Both the position numbers and the translations under genes were made by a program. The notes beneath the pieces are model-generated. The model searched no databases. It had not been told where the DNA came from and saw only the letters and a program-made list of their open reading frames with translations. Positions 1 to 12,000 of a stretch of 64,000 nucleotides of DNA are shown here, piece by piece (positions within the stretch are counted from its first letter, which is position 1; each line of letters opens with the position of its first letter). The DNA is from Juglans regia (Eukaryota; Streptophyta; Magnoliopsida; Fagales; Juglandaceae): positions 2,914,001-2,978,000 of the forward strand of contig NC_049905.1 in assembly GCF_001411555.2 (NCBI RefSeq), in the 5' to 3' direction.

Positions 1-1361
1 AATCCTTTACACAGAAAAAAGAAGAGTTGAAATTAAAAAAATGCACAATTATCTTCACAAAATTTTCTAACAGAAACTAAATTCTTAAAACTTAAAGGAA
101 CATGATAGAGTTTGGAGAGAAGAAAATTGCCATTGGTGGAAGGAAGTGTTGAAGTGCCAACATGATGAATTGGAAGGGAATTACCATCACCTACACGAAC
201 TTGTTCTTCACTTGTGTACTCAGATGGATTAAGAGAAAGGTTAAAAAAATCATGAGTGAAATGATATGTAGCAGCGGAGTCAAGATACCAAGTGTTATCA
301 ACAGGTGCAGATGATGTTTGAGTGTAATGTGGACTAGAGGTGAAGTTAGCCGAGAGAGAGGGTGGTGGAGGTGATTGAAAACTAAAGTTAAAACGATGGT
401 AACAAGTATCAATTGTGTATCCTTGTTTGTGACAAACTTGGGAAGTGGGTTTTTGTGGGTAAAAGTTGGGTGGGAAGGGAGAAACACGTCCACCATGTCT
501 GCCTCGACCTCGTCCTCTGTAACCACCCCTACCTCGAGATGGACCTATGCCTCAGGAAGCATTGTGACCAGATTGCTTCTGAGTATTATAAGCATAAAAC
601 TTAGGTGAAGCTGTAAGAGTGGAATGCTTATGGTTTAGCTGAGACTCATGAGTGAGTAAATGACTATAAACTTGTGCAGGGTTAAGAGGATCAAAACGAG
701 TAGTAATTGAAGCCACAACAGAATCGTAGTCTGTCCCCAAGCCAGCCAAGAGAAAAGTAATGAAATCAATGGAGGAGAGGGTTTTACCAGCCATGGCAAG
801 GGTATTTTAAAGGAGCTTGGCACGCTGATAATATTCAGCAATGGAGTTTGCACCCTTTTTTAGAGTAGTAAGCTGCATTTGAACATGCATAATGCGGGCT
901 TGAGAATTTGTAGCAAACAGATCTACTAGAACATCCCATATTTCTCTGGAAGTGGATGCTTGTAGAATATGTGCTATCAAGGGTTCAGATAAGGAGGAGA
1001 TAAGGATGCTCATGACAGCTTGGTCCTGTCGTTGCCAAGTAAGAAACTTAGGGGTAATTTGCTGAGTACTTTTATCAAGCATTTAAGGGGCAAGAACGGT
1101 CCCATCAAGATACCCGAACAGATTTTGTCTTTTGAGATAAGGCATGATTTATGCCTTCCACAAAAGATAATTATCATGAGCTAATTTCACTGTGATGGAA
1201 GAGGGAAGATTAACATTTGGAGAGACATTGCTGTTTTGAGAAGGAATGGGAGGAAGTTTGGGAGTTTCAGCCATGGAAGAAAGCTTTTGAGCTTGGATTG
1301 AAAAATGCCAGGAACAATGGACGTGAGTTCTAGAAGGCTCTCGATACCATATTAAACACAA
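1..1361 (-). mobile_element. Degenerate Copia LTR retrotransposon: gag to start of protease, running off the left edge
   Basis: Read on the minus strand, the region begins with a Met at about 1273 (MAETPKLPPIP) and continues through a Copia-type gag. Recognisable blocks are HDNYLLWK, a retrotran_gag stretch (SREIWDVLVDLFA, MQLTTLKKGANSIAEYYQRA), the segment LLAGLGTDYDSVVASITTR, an Arg/Gly-rich zinc-knuckle region with CHKQGYTIDTC, and then the protease-proximal block WYLDSAATYHFT followed by VGDGNSL. The frame is broken by stops after LLWKA (near 1149), near 1080 and near 834, and by at least one frame change, so it is a dead copy. The pol domains lie beyond position 1. Class assignment is secure; individual boundaries are not. 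Confidence 0.85.
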
Positions 1362-1510
1362 GCAAATTGTGTAGAATTGAAAAGAATTGTTTCATTCTCA
1401 TTTGTTGTATTGGATATAGAGTGGGTATTTATATATATAAAGTGAGAATATTTTTTGTAACAATATGTCAGAATCACAAGTAATAGAATGAAACGTATAC
1501 AACAGATTTT
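1336..1510 (-). repeat. Copia LTR with adjoining primer-binding site
   Basis: On the minus strand, 1349-1336 reads TGGTATCGAGAGCC, one base different in length from the usual primer site complementary to initiator tRNA-Met (TGGTATCAGAGC). Just upstream is an AT-rich LTR-like stretch (about 1510 to 1365) that starts TGTTGTATACG, carries a TATA-like run (TATATATATAAATA near 1435-1420) and ends in CA before the primer site. The exact 3' end of the LTR is uncertain by about 15 bases. Confidence 0.6.
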
Positions 1511-1586
1511 ATTCTAGAGGATTCAGGCTTGGCACGTCCTTTGTATGGGCAGATGAGGTGCCTTTCTTTGTACTGTTGATACGCCC

Positions 1587-1841
1587 TTACAAGCCAAGCA
1601 TATCTGGAAGAATAGTGAGGCTCGATCTCAATGTTGAAAATCTGGTGGTGGACAATGATTTTGTCAATACATCAGCAAGTTGGTCCTTGCTTGATAGAAA
1701 TGAAACTTGAAGTGCCTTTGCTTGAATACTTCTCACTAGTGCAAGTTCTGTGGTTACCTTTGCATAGTCATGAGCTGGCTTCAGATTCAGATGCTGCCAG
1801 GAAAGTGCTTCCGTTTGTTGGATTAAAGTGTCCATATCCAT
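1587..1841 (-). pseudogene. 3' end of Copia pol (RNase H tail)
   Basis: An open frame on the minus strand ends with LSSKDQLADVLTKSLSTTRF, the signature close of Copia polyproteins (usually STKDQLADxFTKxLS). It lies upstream of the LTR and gag region on the same strand, so the order here is pol end, LTR, gag. This is what one shared LTR between two tandem copies, or two overlapping insertions, would leave. Sequence beyond 1841 is not recognisably retroviral-like. Confidence 0.75.
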
Positions 1842-2006
1842 GTTGAATTTTGTTGGTGAGTGGCTTGTTTCTGTGTGGAAGGGTGAGAACGATGGCAGTT
1901 GATGGTGTTGCTGTTACTCCAGAGGGATGAGTAGTTAATATCGACCGTTTGGTGATTCCGCACCACGTATACTGCACACTTGAAAGAAATTTCTACTTAT
2001 CATGCA

Positions 2007-2400
2007 TACTACAAGAAAACAGGCTTTTTCCTGCGCCTGATTTCTCTGAAAAAAGTGCCCATAGTTGCCAGTAATAAGCTTTTCCGATTGATCATACATA
2101 GCTGCGGGTTGGATGCGAAAGAAGTGATACAACAAGTTATTTGCAGCGAGAGATCGTCGATAATAATATTTATTTTCGGCATTTCAAATACTGCCGCAAA
2201 AGTCCAATCTGACGCTGGAATTAGCCGAACGTGATTCAGATGCATATATATGGTTGGAATTGGAAAAAGCATTTTCATTTGTCTGAAATGTTATCATCGA
2301 TGATCTGAATCGCTGCAAAAAATATGAATCGGCAGATGGAAAAAATGTTATCGTCGATGATCATAGTTGAATCACCGCAATGTTATTTTTGGTGCCTTTC
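2007..2400. mobile_element. Possible CACTA-type transposon end
   Basis: Position 2007 begins TACTACAAGAAAAC, one base from the CACTACAAGAAAA terminus common to plant CACTA (En/Spm) elements. Within the next 400 bases a subterminal-like motif, ATGTTATCRTCGATGATC, occurs twice (near 2287 and 2346), with a diverged third copy near 2152. No matching opposite end was found nearby, so this may be a truncated copy or chance. Confidence 0.35.
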
Positions 2401-3067
2401 TATAACTTTAATATTGCGATGGAAATGTTGGTATTAGCTAGCTAGTTGAAAGCTAATGTTCAGTCCTTCTGAACAATGACATTAATTTTAAAAAAGAGTA
2501 TAATTAAACATGTTGAATTAACTCGATCGGTTAATTTTGTGAATTTTCTGTATTCCTTTACAGTATTTTTTTCATAGATCTTTTTATTTCCGGCAAATAA
2601 AAAAAAAGAGCAGAGGTAACATCAATTAAGTCGAGACTGATCTAGTTTCACTCATGTTGATTTAGCTAGCTGGGCATGACTGCCGGCAGCTGAACATAGC
2701 CGACATTAATATATCTGTAAATTCCCGTCGGAAGAACAGTACAGCAAAAATAAATGCAAAAATAAAGAAAAAGAAAAAAAATCTTCTGAGTTCTGACAAT
2801 TAATACAGACTAGTGCTTCTTCATGACAAGCAGCTTATTCATTTACAAATAATTCAGAAGCTAGATTATTCATTTACAAATACCGGCCATGAAAACCAGC
2901 TCGAATTCCCATGTATGTATGTCCTTTCCCGGAACTTTTCCTTTGAGCTAGCGACGGAGACGGGAGATGCCCACATCATGAAGTACTAGTACTTCACGAT
3001 TGCATGCATGTACCTTAAATATCTTCCAGTGAGTCCAGTACTACTGCTGGATATAATATTACGGCCA
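2401..3067. other. Intergenic, nothing recognised
   Basis: AT-rich spacer with short homopolymer runs. No reading frame with family resemblance. The part next to 3068 is probably the 3' untranslated region of the small gene read on the minus strand. Confidence 0.5.
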
Positions 3068-3250
3068 CTACAAGCGGGAGAGGTATGAATTAACTGGGAA
3101 GTGGGATACTACAATCGGAGCTCCGGATGATTTTGACCTGCTTTTCTCTGAACAACATTTTTTCATTCCGGAGCCTCCAACAATATCGTCGGAGACCTGA
3201 GACGAAGAGGGCATGAAACAACCGAAAAACGCTGAGAATAGAGACATCAT
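3068..3250 (-). CDS. Small conserved plant protein of unknown function (60 aa)
   Basis: The minus frame from the ATG at 3250 encodes 60 residues starting MMSLFSAFFGCFMPSSSQ and ending APIVVSHFPVNSYLSRL. The combination of a short hydrophobic Cys-containing start, a Ser/Lys-rich middle (KCCSEKSRSKSSG) and a terminal SxFPVNSxLSRL motif resembles a family of 60-90-residue angiosperm proteins I have seen annotated only as hypothetical. The frame stays open upstream to another ATG at 3349 (93 residues), but a TATA box at 3360-3367 puts the expected start of transcription near 3335, downstream of that ATG, so the 3250 start is preferred. There is no intron. Function is unknown; no catalytic motif is visible. 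Confidence is moderate because the call rests on remembered family resemblance. Confidence 0.6.
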   Translation of the reverse strand: MMSLFSAFFGCFMPSSSQVSDDIVGGSGMKKCCSEKSRSKSSGAPIVVSHFPVNSYLSRL

Positions 3251-3359
3251 GTGCTTCCCGGCCTTCTTTACTATGCTGTTGGCTAATTGATAGGTACAAG
3301 ATGTTGAAATGGATGAGCATGCAATGAATGAAGTGAGATTTTGCTCCATTTACTAGTGC

Positions 3360-3367
3360 TATTTATA
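3360..3367 (-). promoter_or_regulatory. TATA box of the small gene
   Basis: The minus strand reads GCATATAAATAGC here, a good TATA consensus. At the usual 25-35 base spacing transcription would start at about 3330-3335, leaving about 80 bases of leader to the ATG at 3250 and excluding the ATG at 3349. Confidence 0.55.
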
Positions 3368-3777
3368 TGCATATGATCAGATGGCAATTTTTGGATTGAT
3401 TGAAGAGCACGGAAAATGAAGTGACGCATGAAACTTTGAAAGATGGATGATGAGTCCAAATGCTTGCAGAGCAAGCAGAAGACCAAGCACGACTGGTCAA
3501 CAATGGTTCCCCTTTTTGTTTTGTCCATGTAAATTCCTAGATTCTTTCCTCCAATTTCGCGGTTTTGTCGCTGCGCTTTCACCGCAGCCCCCGACAAGGT
3601 TGTACGCACGTGGAGCAACAACATGGCTCGTTCCGCCATCGCAATCACTCTTACTGGCTACCCGATATCACATACAATGGCTCTAATAAAGAAAGACTCC
3701 TTAAAAATGAAGAGAAGATGAGAGTGGATGGGAATAGCTTGAAAATGGGAAAAATACAGAAAAATTAAAAGGAAAGG

Positions 3778-3850
3778 CACGCCCAGTGGGACTCGAACCC
3801 ACAATCGCCTGATTAGAAGTCAGACGCCTTATCCATTAGGCCATGGGCGC
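3778..3850 (-). tRNA. trnR-UCU: tRNA-Arg (anticodon UCU)
   Basis: The 73-base minus-strand sequence folds as a full cloverleaf. The acceptor arm GCGCCCA pairs with TGGGCGT (G1-U72 wobble), discriminator G. The D arm contains TGGCCTAATGGATAAGG (A box), the anticodon loop is CTTCTAA, giving UCU for the AGA codon, and the T arm carries GGTTCGAGTCC (B box). There is no intron. A T-run for RNA polymerase III termination follows on the minus strand near 3768-3757. The sequence matches the nuclear type in plants, with no sign of degeneration. Confidence 0.97.
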
Positions 3851-3940
3851 TTCTTGAAAAGACGATGCTAAGATTAATATATTACCAATAAAAATTGCTG
3901 AATTTCCTCATTAGAAATAATAATTCTGTTTTAAAGTTTT

Positions 3941-4029
3941 TACACTGCACACCATTTACATGCTATAATTTAATTTGAAATCTAAATTTAAATATTACAA
4001 ATTAAATTATAACATGGTGTATAGTGTAG
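3941..4029. repeat. 89-bp imperfect inverted repeat (hairpin)
   Basis: The left arm begins TACACTGCACACCATTTACA and runs to about 3977; the right arm at 3998-4029 ends ACATGGTGTATAGTGTA. The arms are near-complementary over about 30 bases around a 20-base AT loop. This looks like a small foldback or MITE remnant about 90 bases upstream of tRNA-Arg. Confidence 0.55.
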
Positions 4030-5336
4030 AGGCCTTAAATCAACGCAAATACCTAACAAATTAATAGTTAAAATAAAAAAAAATTAATTTTTATCAGCCT
4101 AAATTTTTATTTTACTTTTTTATTTTCTTTTAAGATTTGAAGAGTATGATAGTCATTATTCCTTTATTAATTACCTTAGATTATCACCTAAGTAAGAAGG
4201 TAAGACATATTATACGGCTACCGTCGCGGTGGTGGCACCACCCATTGAGTGTGGATATCAGGCCACCTCGATGCAGGTGGCTGTAGATCACCCCGTCCCA
4301 CCCATGTGCCTGGGATGGACAGCTCACCACAATCACTCCTCTTGGGATGGCAAGATCACCCCCTAGATGGTAGACAATCACGTATCTTTTTAAATATGTA
4401 TTTTTTAAATTATACTTTAGCATACTTTTTCTTTTTTTCCTTTTATATATAAACCATACTTTAGTATACTTAATTCAAGATATATCTTATTTTAATGTAT
4501 AATAAAAAGCTTAGAAAAATGCTTTGATCACAAAAAAGATTTTATAAAAGTATAAACTCACAAATTAACGTTGTTTAATGTAATACATTAAATTATAAAA
4601 TTAAACCATGCTACATCCACCGAGAATGTAGCAGGAGATGGCTCCCGAAAAGAAAAAAAAAATTATACTGTAAAACATTTTTTTTTAAAAAAAAAAAAAA
4701 TCATTACGTCACTAAAGAGCATTTTCTTAATCATTAAGTAAAAAAAAATCGAGACCTATTTCTTGATGATAATAGCATTTATGTTACTTTATAATTAAAG
4801 TAAATTTCATATCATATAAAACTATGTTAATTTGTTAATTTAATTTTATAAATTTTTTTTATAACTAACACTTTTCAAAAGCTATACATGCCAGCTTGTT
4901 TTTAAAAGAGTTGAGTTACAGCTAAATTCATTTTCAACCATTAATGGTATATTAAAAAATAATTAAAAGACAATAATAGAAAAATAAGATGAATGAAAGA
5001 TATTCGCGTGTCCGCCGTCAGCCGTCGATATCCGGAGCCAGTCGTTGACTCTCAACTATTTGCTTTCGAGTAGGTAACCAAGCTCACGAGCGTCTGACAA
5101 CTATGCACCCCCTTTATTTTGCATAGCAACGTAAAGTCGAGATCGTAAACAGCCTTATGGACCTTATCCGTGCTAATGGGACCCGCCGAAATCAATCCAA
5201 AAGCAACTCTACCCGATCAACACCGATCCGAATTTGGCCCGAATGGACCCGGGTCCTGCCTGATCTGAAGTGAAATGACCACCATGAAAGAAAATAACCC
5301 AAACATTTGCTTCTCAACAGTAATCTTGAGAGAGAT
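4030..5336. other. Intergenic spacer with a GC-rich patch
   Basis: Mostly AT-rich with poly-A and poly-T runs. At 4210-4375 there is a GC-rich stretch (GGTGGTGGCACCACCC, CACCTCGATGCAGGTGGC) that looks like an interspersed repeat fragment rather than a gene. At about 5000-5275 another GC-rich patch lies just past the 3' end of the pyruvate kinase gene; no open frame with family resemblance is present. Confidence 0.4.
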
Positions 5337-5342
5337 TTTATT
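5337..5342 (-). terminator. Poly(A) signal AATAAA of pyruvate kinase
   Basis: The minus strand reads TTAATAAAATC about 100 bases after the stop codon at 5442, the first canonical signal downstream. Confidence 0.5.
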
Positions 5343-5441
5343 AATGCATGCATGAAATGGCAAAAACAATCCCAATTATATATGGGTGTCTTACAAACTT
5401 TTACAAATTTGGAAATTTATAGTTCAAAAGTGGAAATAACT

Positions 5442-6008
5442 CTAATCTTCAAGCTCTATGATCTTAACCACATATGCATCACCAACTTTCTGGAAGACCA
5501 CTACACGATCATGAGGCTTTATAACACCAGATGCCTTGCCATGATCCAATACAACCTTTAGAACCGATTCATTTGTTCCATTTCCAGACTCAGCCTGCAA
5601 AACCAGCATTGTTTTGTTTCACCATCTAATGAAAACTTAGCGAAGGAGAATAGCAAACATTTTGTATCAACAGCATAGATATATGCTAGGCTAGGCTGTC
5701 ATAAAAAACTAGATACGACATGTTATGTTAGATGAATGAAAATAGCGGTGGAAGTGATCTAACAATTTCTAGTTTTTTATACCAGTCACTTCTCCACCAT
5801 ATCTAGTAGCATCTATCTGGACAAGAAAACCTAACCCAATTCACTTCAGTTCTATAATATAGAGCTTTGCCAGGATCACCGGGATTTCAGCGTAAAAATA
5901 CTTGTTCAAGAATCGTAGTATTTACTTCTGGATGCCATAAAGTGCTCTATACTTGACACTCCAACTTCACCTCTAAGGCACTTTCTCCACATTAATACAT
6001 GCACACAC

Positions 6009-6039
<31 letters not shown>

Positions 6040-9000
6040 TTCCATCTATATTGGTTCGGTATCTCAATAAACAGAATGCAATACTTACTGGATGTCGAGG
6101 ATCTGCAAGTGTGGGAAAAATGCCCCTAACAATCAGTGATTGTCTTGCCTGCCACAATATCATCAAAGGAGCAGGTAGCAATAATTAGCTTCCGTTTCGG
6201 ATCAAGAGACAATGCAACCCATGAGGGAAGGACAACCATAGATAAAATGAAGTGAAATTATATTTGCTAATAAATAATACAATAAGTATCCCATAAAAGA
6301 CACCAGAAAAGGAGGGAGCAGCAAAACAAAAAATAAAAATTATCCATAGTAACACCTTTTAGTCATGGAGGGTGGGCTCCTGGGATTAATACCCATTAGC
6401 TGCATGTATAAATCAAAGTCAACAATATACCTCAAAAGCACCAGTTAAAGTCCAGCGGAGTTGATTTGTTTTAAGCTGGGGAATGACAACAGATAAGACA
6501 GGCATTGTCGGCCTGTACTTTGCAATCAACCTGCATTAAATGAAGAGAAGATGAAAGGTCTAATGGATATGCATGCAAGAGTGAGTACATATTGATATAA
6601 TATATAACATTTATGGTTGATCATCAAAACACAACCTGAATAACAAAGAGCAACACTAAAATGTAGTATGAAAGTTACACAAAATTGTATGTGCACTCGA
6701 TTATTTTCTAAGATGGATATGCTTCATGACCCTCATCACCTTAATCCATCTTTCATAACAGAAACAAAGCATATTAAAGTTTGCTATCATTTTCTCCCGA
6801 TTTGGCATGTTATGGCCTCCTTTATGTTTCCTTTGTGCCAGCTAGTTATTTTTTCGCGAAGGGACTTCCATAAACTTCCTTCACTTTTCTCAGTCCAAGC
6901 TGTTGCAGTTGTCACCTCATCAGCTTGAGGGGACCCATTAGAGACAATTTCAAATTTATTACTAGGCCTCATTTGTTTTCAGGAAACTTCTCAACTCATT
7001 TCATCTCATCTCATCTAATCATTACAACTTTTCCAAATTCTCATACAAAATAAAATAAACAATTCAACTTTTTCAAATCCCAAAACAAAAATAATATTAA
7101 AAAAATATATTTTAACAATATTTTATTTAATTTTTTAACTTTAATTTCAATTCATCTCATCTCATCTCACTGCGAAAACAAACAAGATGAGATGAAAACA
7201 AACGAGATGAGATGAGATTTTTAGTACTTTTTCTTGTACGTACTACGTACGTAAGTGTTGCCCTTGTATATGTCCCATATACTTGAGCTCTTGCCTATTC
7301 TTATAATAAATAATATTTTGTTTACGTATTAAAAAAAATTATCATCATATGCATGTGCATTATAAAAATCAGTTATAGTCACAGAATTATAATAGAAAAT
7401 GCCAAGGAAAAAAAAGATGGGAATGAAAGATGAAAAAGGACCTTGCAGCTCTTCCAGTTGAAGTGAAGCAAATAATTACAGAGGCCTTCACCTTGATAGC
7501 TGCACGTACCTGAAATATACGGAAAAAAAAAAAATCACGTTTCAGCAGGCTCAACCTGTCTTTTATTTCAAAAAGGGGGGAAAGGAAAGAAAAAAAAATA
7601 TTTTGCCATTTATCTACATGATGGTAACCAAAAAATGAATAGATTAAATGCAGGACCATCAAAAGAAAGTACCGCAGATGAGGCAATAGATTCCAAATGG
7701 GTCATTGGTTCTCCAACATATTTGACAGTCTTCTTGAAATACAGAACTTGATTGAAAACCTTCTCTGCCTGCAGACAGGTCTTAATTAAGAAACCTCAAC
7801 CTAAAGTGGAGACAAAAAGGGGATATTGTGGAAGCAAGAATTTCTGTGACTTTATTTTGATATAAAAAATACTTGTGATATCCAGGCTATGATACACACA
7901 CCATAATAAAAATAGATCTTGTTTTCTTCAAATTAGGAAATTTGTCTCACAGTAAAAATACAACCTGTCCAAATGACCACCAGGCCAAGGCCAACATATG
8001 ATGGAAATAATAAAAAGAGTTCAGAGAGAATCAGAAGGGGGAAAAGACTGAGAGAGAGAGAGAGAGAACAAATTAAACAGCATGATTTCCACCCTACAAA
8101 ATGGGCAACTTATCCAACAAAAGAGGAGCTAGAGAGCAGAAGGGGTTGAGAAATGGGCAATTGAAGAAAATGGCAAGACTTACCTCTGCAGAAATCTTTC
8201 CAACAATGGAAATCGTCTCAACTGGATACAATCCCCGAAGGGTCTCTGCACCTAGAAGAATTGCATCGCTCCCTAAAAAGAAAAGGGGCAAAAAATTAAA
8301 GTTCCAGATTGGTTCACACCCGTACTTGTAGTGTTGGTAGTGCTCAAGAAAATAAAATATAGGAAAAAAATAATGATAGAGCAAAATATTCTCTCATATC
8401 AAGAGAGTAGACATAAAAAAAGAAAACAATAATCCAATGGCTATCCTCCAGAACTAATAAATAGAATACAAAGTCAGAATTACAAAACACACCATCCAAT
8501 ACTGCATTGGCAACATCTGTTGCTTCAGCACGAGTAGGTCTCAAGTTGTCAGTCATACTATCCACAACACGAGTAACCACTGCTGGCTTTCCAGCCATGT
8601 TGCACTTGTAAACAGCAGCCTTTTGAAATAAAAACACCTGTAAAATCCCAGAAGTAGATTACCAGCACATACTTAAAAGTTCATTGATGGTGCACAAACA
8701 TATATTTAACAGTTAAAAAAAAAAGCCACATGCGGTTATTCCTGTCCTCATCAATATAAATATCTTTCTTAAATGGTTTGGGATAAGATGAAAATCAGCC
8801 TTTCACATGAGGAACTATTCTTTTTCCTTCAATATCACAGTCCATCTCAAACTGGAGAATAACATATGTTAACTAGTGCACAGATGCAAGCAGCCATGTG
8901 TGACCATCAAACAGCCAGCCCATAGTAATTAACTTATTCAAGTGTAAGACATTATTTTCAACCAAGGCATCCACATAAAACTGATCTGTGGATTTACTTG

Positions 9001-12000
9001 TCACTTTGTTAAGAATTCCATCACGTCTATCAATCTGCACAACTCATATAACAATGACTTATCATTTCTATAATGGAGCTAAAAGCAGTTAGTGAAAAAC
9101 AATTTGTAAATATGGATGCAGCAAAGAAAAAACAAGCATAACCCAACAGTAATAGAGGAAAAAAGGAACTTCTGAGTGGATTAGGTAAAGGAAACAAGTA
9201 ACAGGAAAGAAAGAGAAAGTTCAGCAATTCTAAGGCCATGTTTGGGAAGTGAGATGAGCTGAGAACATCTTATCTCAAAATTTCTCATAATTTCCTTTCC
9301 AAACCGCACTCAGATACAAAATACTTTTCAATTTCAAATCTTCTACATTTTCATCTAATTATTACCTAATCATTAAAACTTTCCCAAACTTCCAAAAAAC
9401 AACACAAACAACAAAACAATTTTTTCAAATTTCAAAACAAAAATAATATTAAAAAATAATCTTGAAACAATTTTTTAAATTTATAATATTTTTATTTAAC
9501 TTTTTCTCTCTCATTTCCCAAAACCCAACAAAACATCTTAACTCAAACCATTTCACTACTATTCACAGAATGCTCATCTCATCTCATTATCCAAACATGC
9601 AACGTTCTCAAAATCCTAAAATAGAATCCTCCTCTCCTGGCCTGCACTATAAATATGGACTTCCAAAAAGGGTTTATTTTCTGTATCTGACATCCCCCTG
9701 GATAAATAAAACGACTAAAAAAGAAAATTTAATCAGCATATTAGTTGGATGATCAGGCCCCATTCTTCTCCTGAAACAATAATTGTAGGGTCATATGTTG
9801 AAGCATCACTTTTTTTCCTTGTAGGTAAATACACAAGCACAAGGGATCAAATCCCATAGCTTCACCTTCCATCTGTTGTTTATGGAGATAATGATGAGTT
9901 TCAGTCTAAAGGCCATTAACTAGCAACATCATATTTGTACCATGTTCAATTTGAAACCTACCTTCTCTGGTGGGAGATCAATCCCCAAATTTCCTCGAGA
10001 GAGAATAATACCATCTGCTTCACTTAGGATCTCATCAAAATGATTTAATCCCTGCATGAACAAATGAGATGGAACAAAATCCATAAATATAATCAAATCC
10101 CAGCACAATACAATTCACTTATGGCGCCTCTTACTACCATTCGATATTCTTGTTTATGCACCTCACCTCTACATTTTCGATCTTCGCAAAAATTTGAGTT
10201 TGGCTGAGGTTTCCAAATTGAGAAAGAAATTCACGAGCCTATACAATGGAAAGAACAGTCACAGTTGAATGTAAGAATAAATTAAAAGAGCAATGACTAT
10301 AGCAGTAAACTCTAAAATGTAACTTAACCCCATCATTAAGTTGGGAACTAATAAGAACGGCGAGGATGAAGTTGTAAGTTAATATATAAGAAACAAAGAT
10401 AATTAAGATGGGAGAAGATGAGTGATCAAAATCATATAATTGAAATAAGAACAATAAAATGGACAATATTCTTAGTGGGAACAGTCCTTACATGGCGAAC
10501 ATCTTCAGCATGCCGGGTATATGACAACGATAGAAAGTCTATATTGTTTGGAGCACCCCATGTGCTTATAACCTGATATTAATAAACAAGATTTCATGGA
10601 AAAAAATTAATACGAAAAGACTGCAAATTTTATTATTTTCACACCATAAAGAATTCGTGTAGCCGATCTCAATTTGAGTTGAGTAACAATGGATAAAGTC
10701 TCGTAGAGGGGAAAATTGCACCAATTTTATTCATGCAGTTGTCCCCAAAACCAAGTTTACATATGTTTTTCTGCCACACGAATGCCATATAATCTATCAC
10801 TGAATTATAGGAAGTCTTCAGCTAATCAAGAAATTAAGCGGGGCAAATAAAGCATCCAATATCATTATCACTCGAATTTTCTTTTATCATTCTATAAATT
10901 GAAAAAAATGTTTCTATGAAAAGTAAACTCATTCCACCCCTTTGACGAATTCTTTTGCAGCAGCTTCACCAAACTTGAGCTATCAGCAGGAACAGGAGGA
11001 AAAAAACCCCACTCAATCAGGAAATTTAAGCCACTGCTCTGTTTGCCACTTCTAATAACATTTAGCACACAAACCCAATAATTCACATATCCAGGAAAAG
11101 AATCCAATTTCAAAGGCTTAAATTAGTAGGATAAAAATCAAGAAACATAACCCAAGAATTCAAATATCTATTAGAAGAATCCAATCTTAAAGCTTAAATT
11201 AGCAGGAGAAGAGGCCCAATTATCACACAAACCCACAGCCAAACTTAAACCCAATCAATTTGGAATCACTTTTTAACACTCTCCTTCACGTGTCAGACAA
11301 ACAATATTAAACAAGATTCAACACAATCAGACTCAAACCTACCAATTTTGGATCATTCTCTAAAATGTTTCATAAAAAGACAACCATGCCTTTTCTAACC
11401 TTAATGGGTGATAAAAATTAGGTAAAAACACCTTGTTCACAGCTGATTTTTTGTGCGCACACAGTGTCTGGTGCAAAGAGCATAACTTACCTCCTTATCT
11501 TCATCAGTGAGTGTAGGTAGATCGATGCGGATTTGGGAGACATGCAAGGTATACAATGACCCAGACAGAGTAGCAGAATTCTTAATCAAACAAACCACAT
11601 CATCACCATTCACGTCAGTGACCTGCATTGTGAAAGTGAAACTTTACGGATTATTGGAAAACCCAAGAAGCAAAATTTGTGAAATTTTTGGAAGTTTGGC
11701 TGCCCTTTATCTCTCATAGTCAAGCTAATTGGTGGTGCTTACATTAAATACAAGCATGCTCAATATGGGCAACCAAGAAGCAACCTAGCCACTTCTCTCT
11801 TGTATTATAAAATGATCAAGACAGACAGTGTCTCGTTAAGGATGTGGGTGATTTGATATGCCTAATTTCATTTTTTATGGGTAAAATTAACATTTTATTA
11901 ATACAGAAGAAGGCGTAGCCCAAGTACACAGGAAGTATACAAAGAATACACTGATATGCCTAATTTCATAAGTTTCATTCCAAATCAGCATGGGCCTCAT

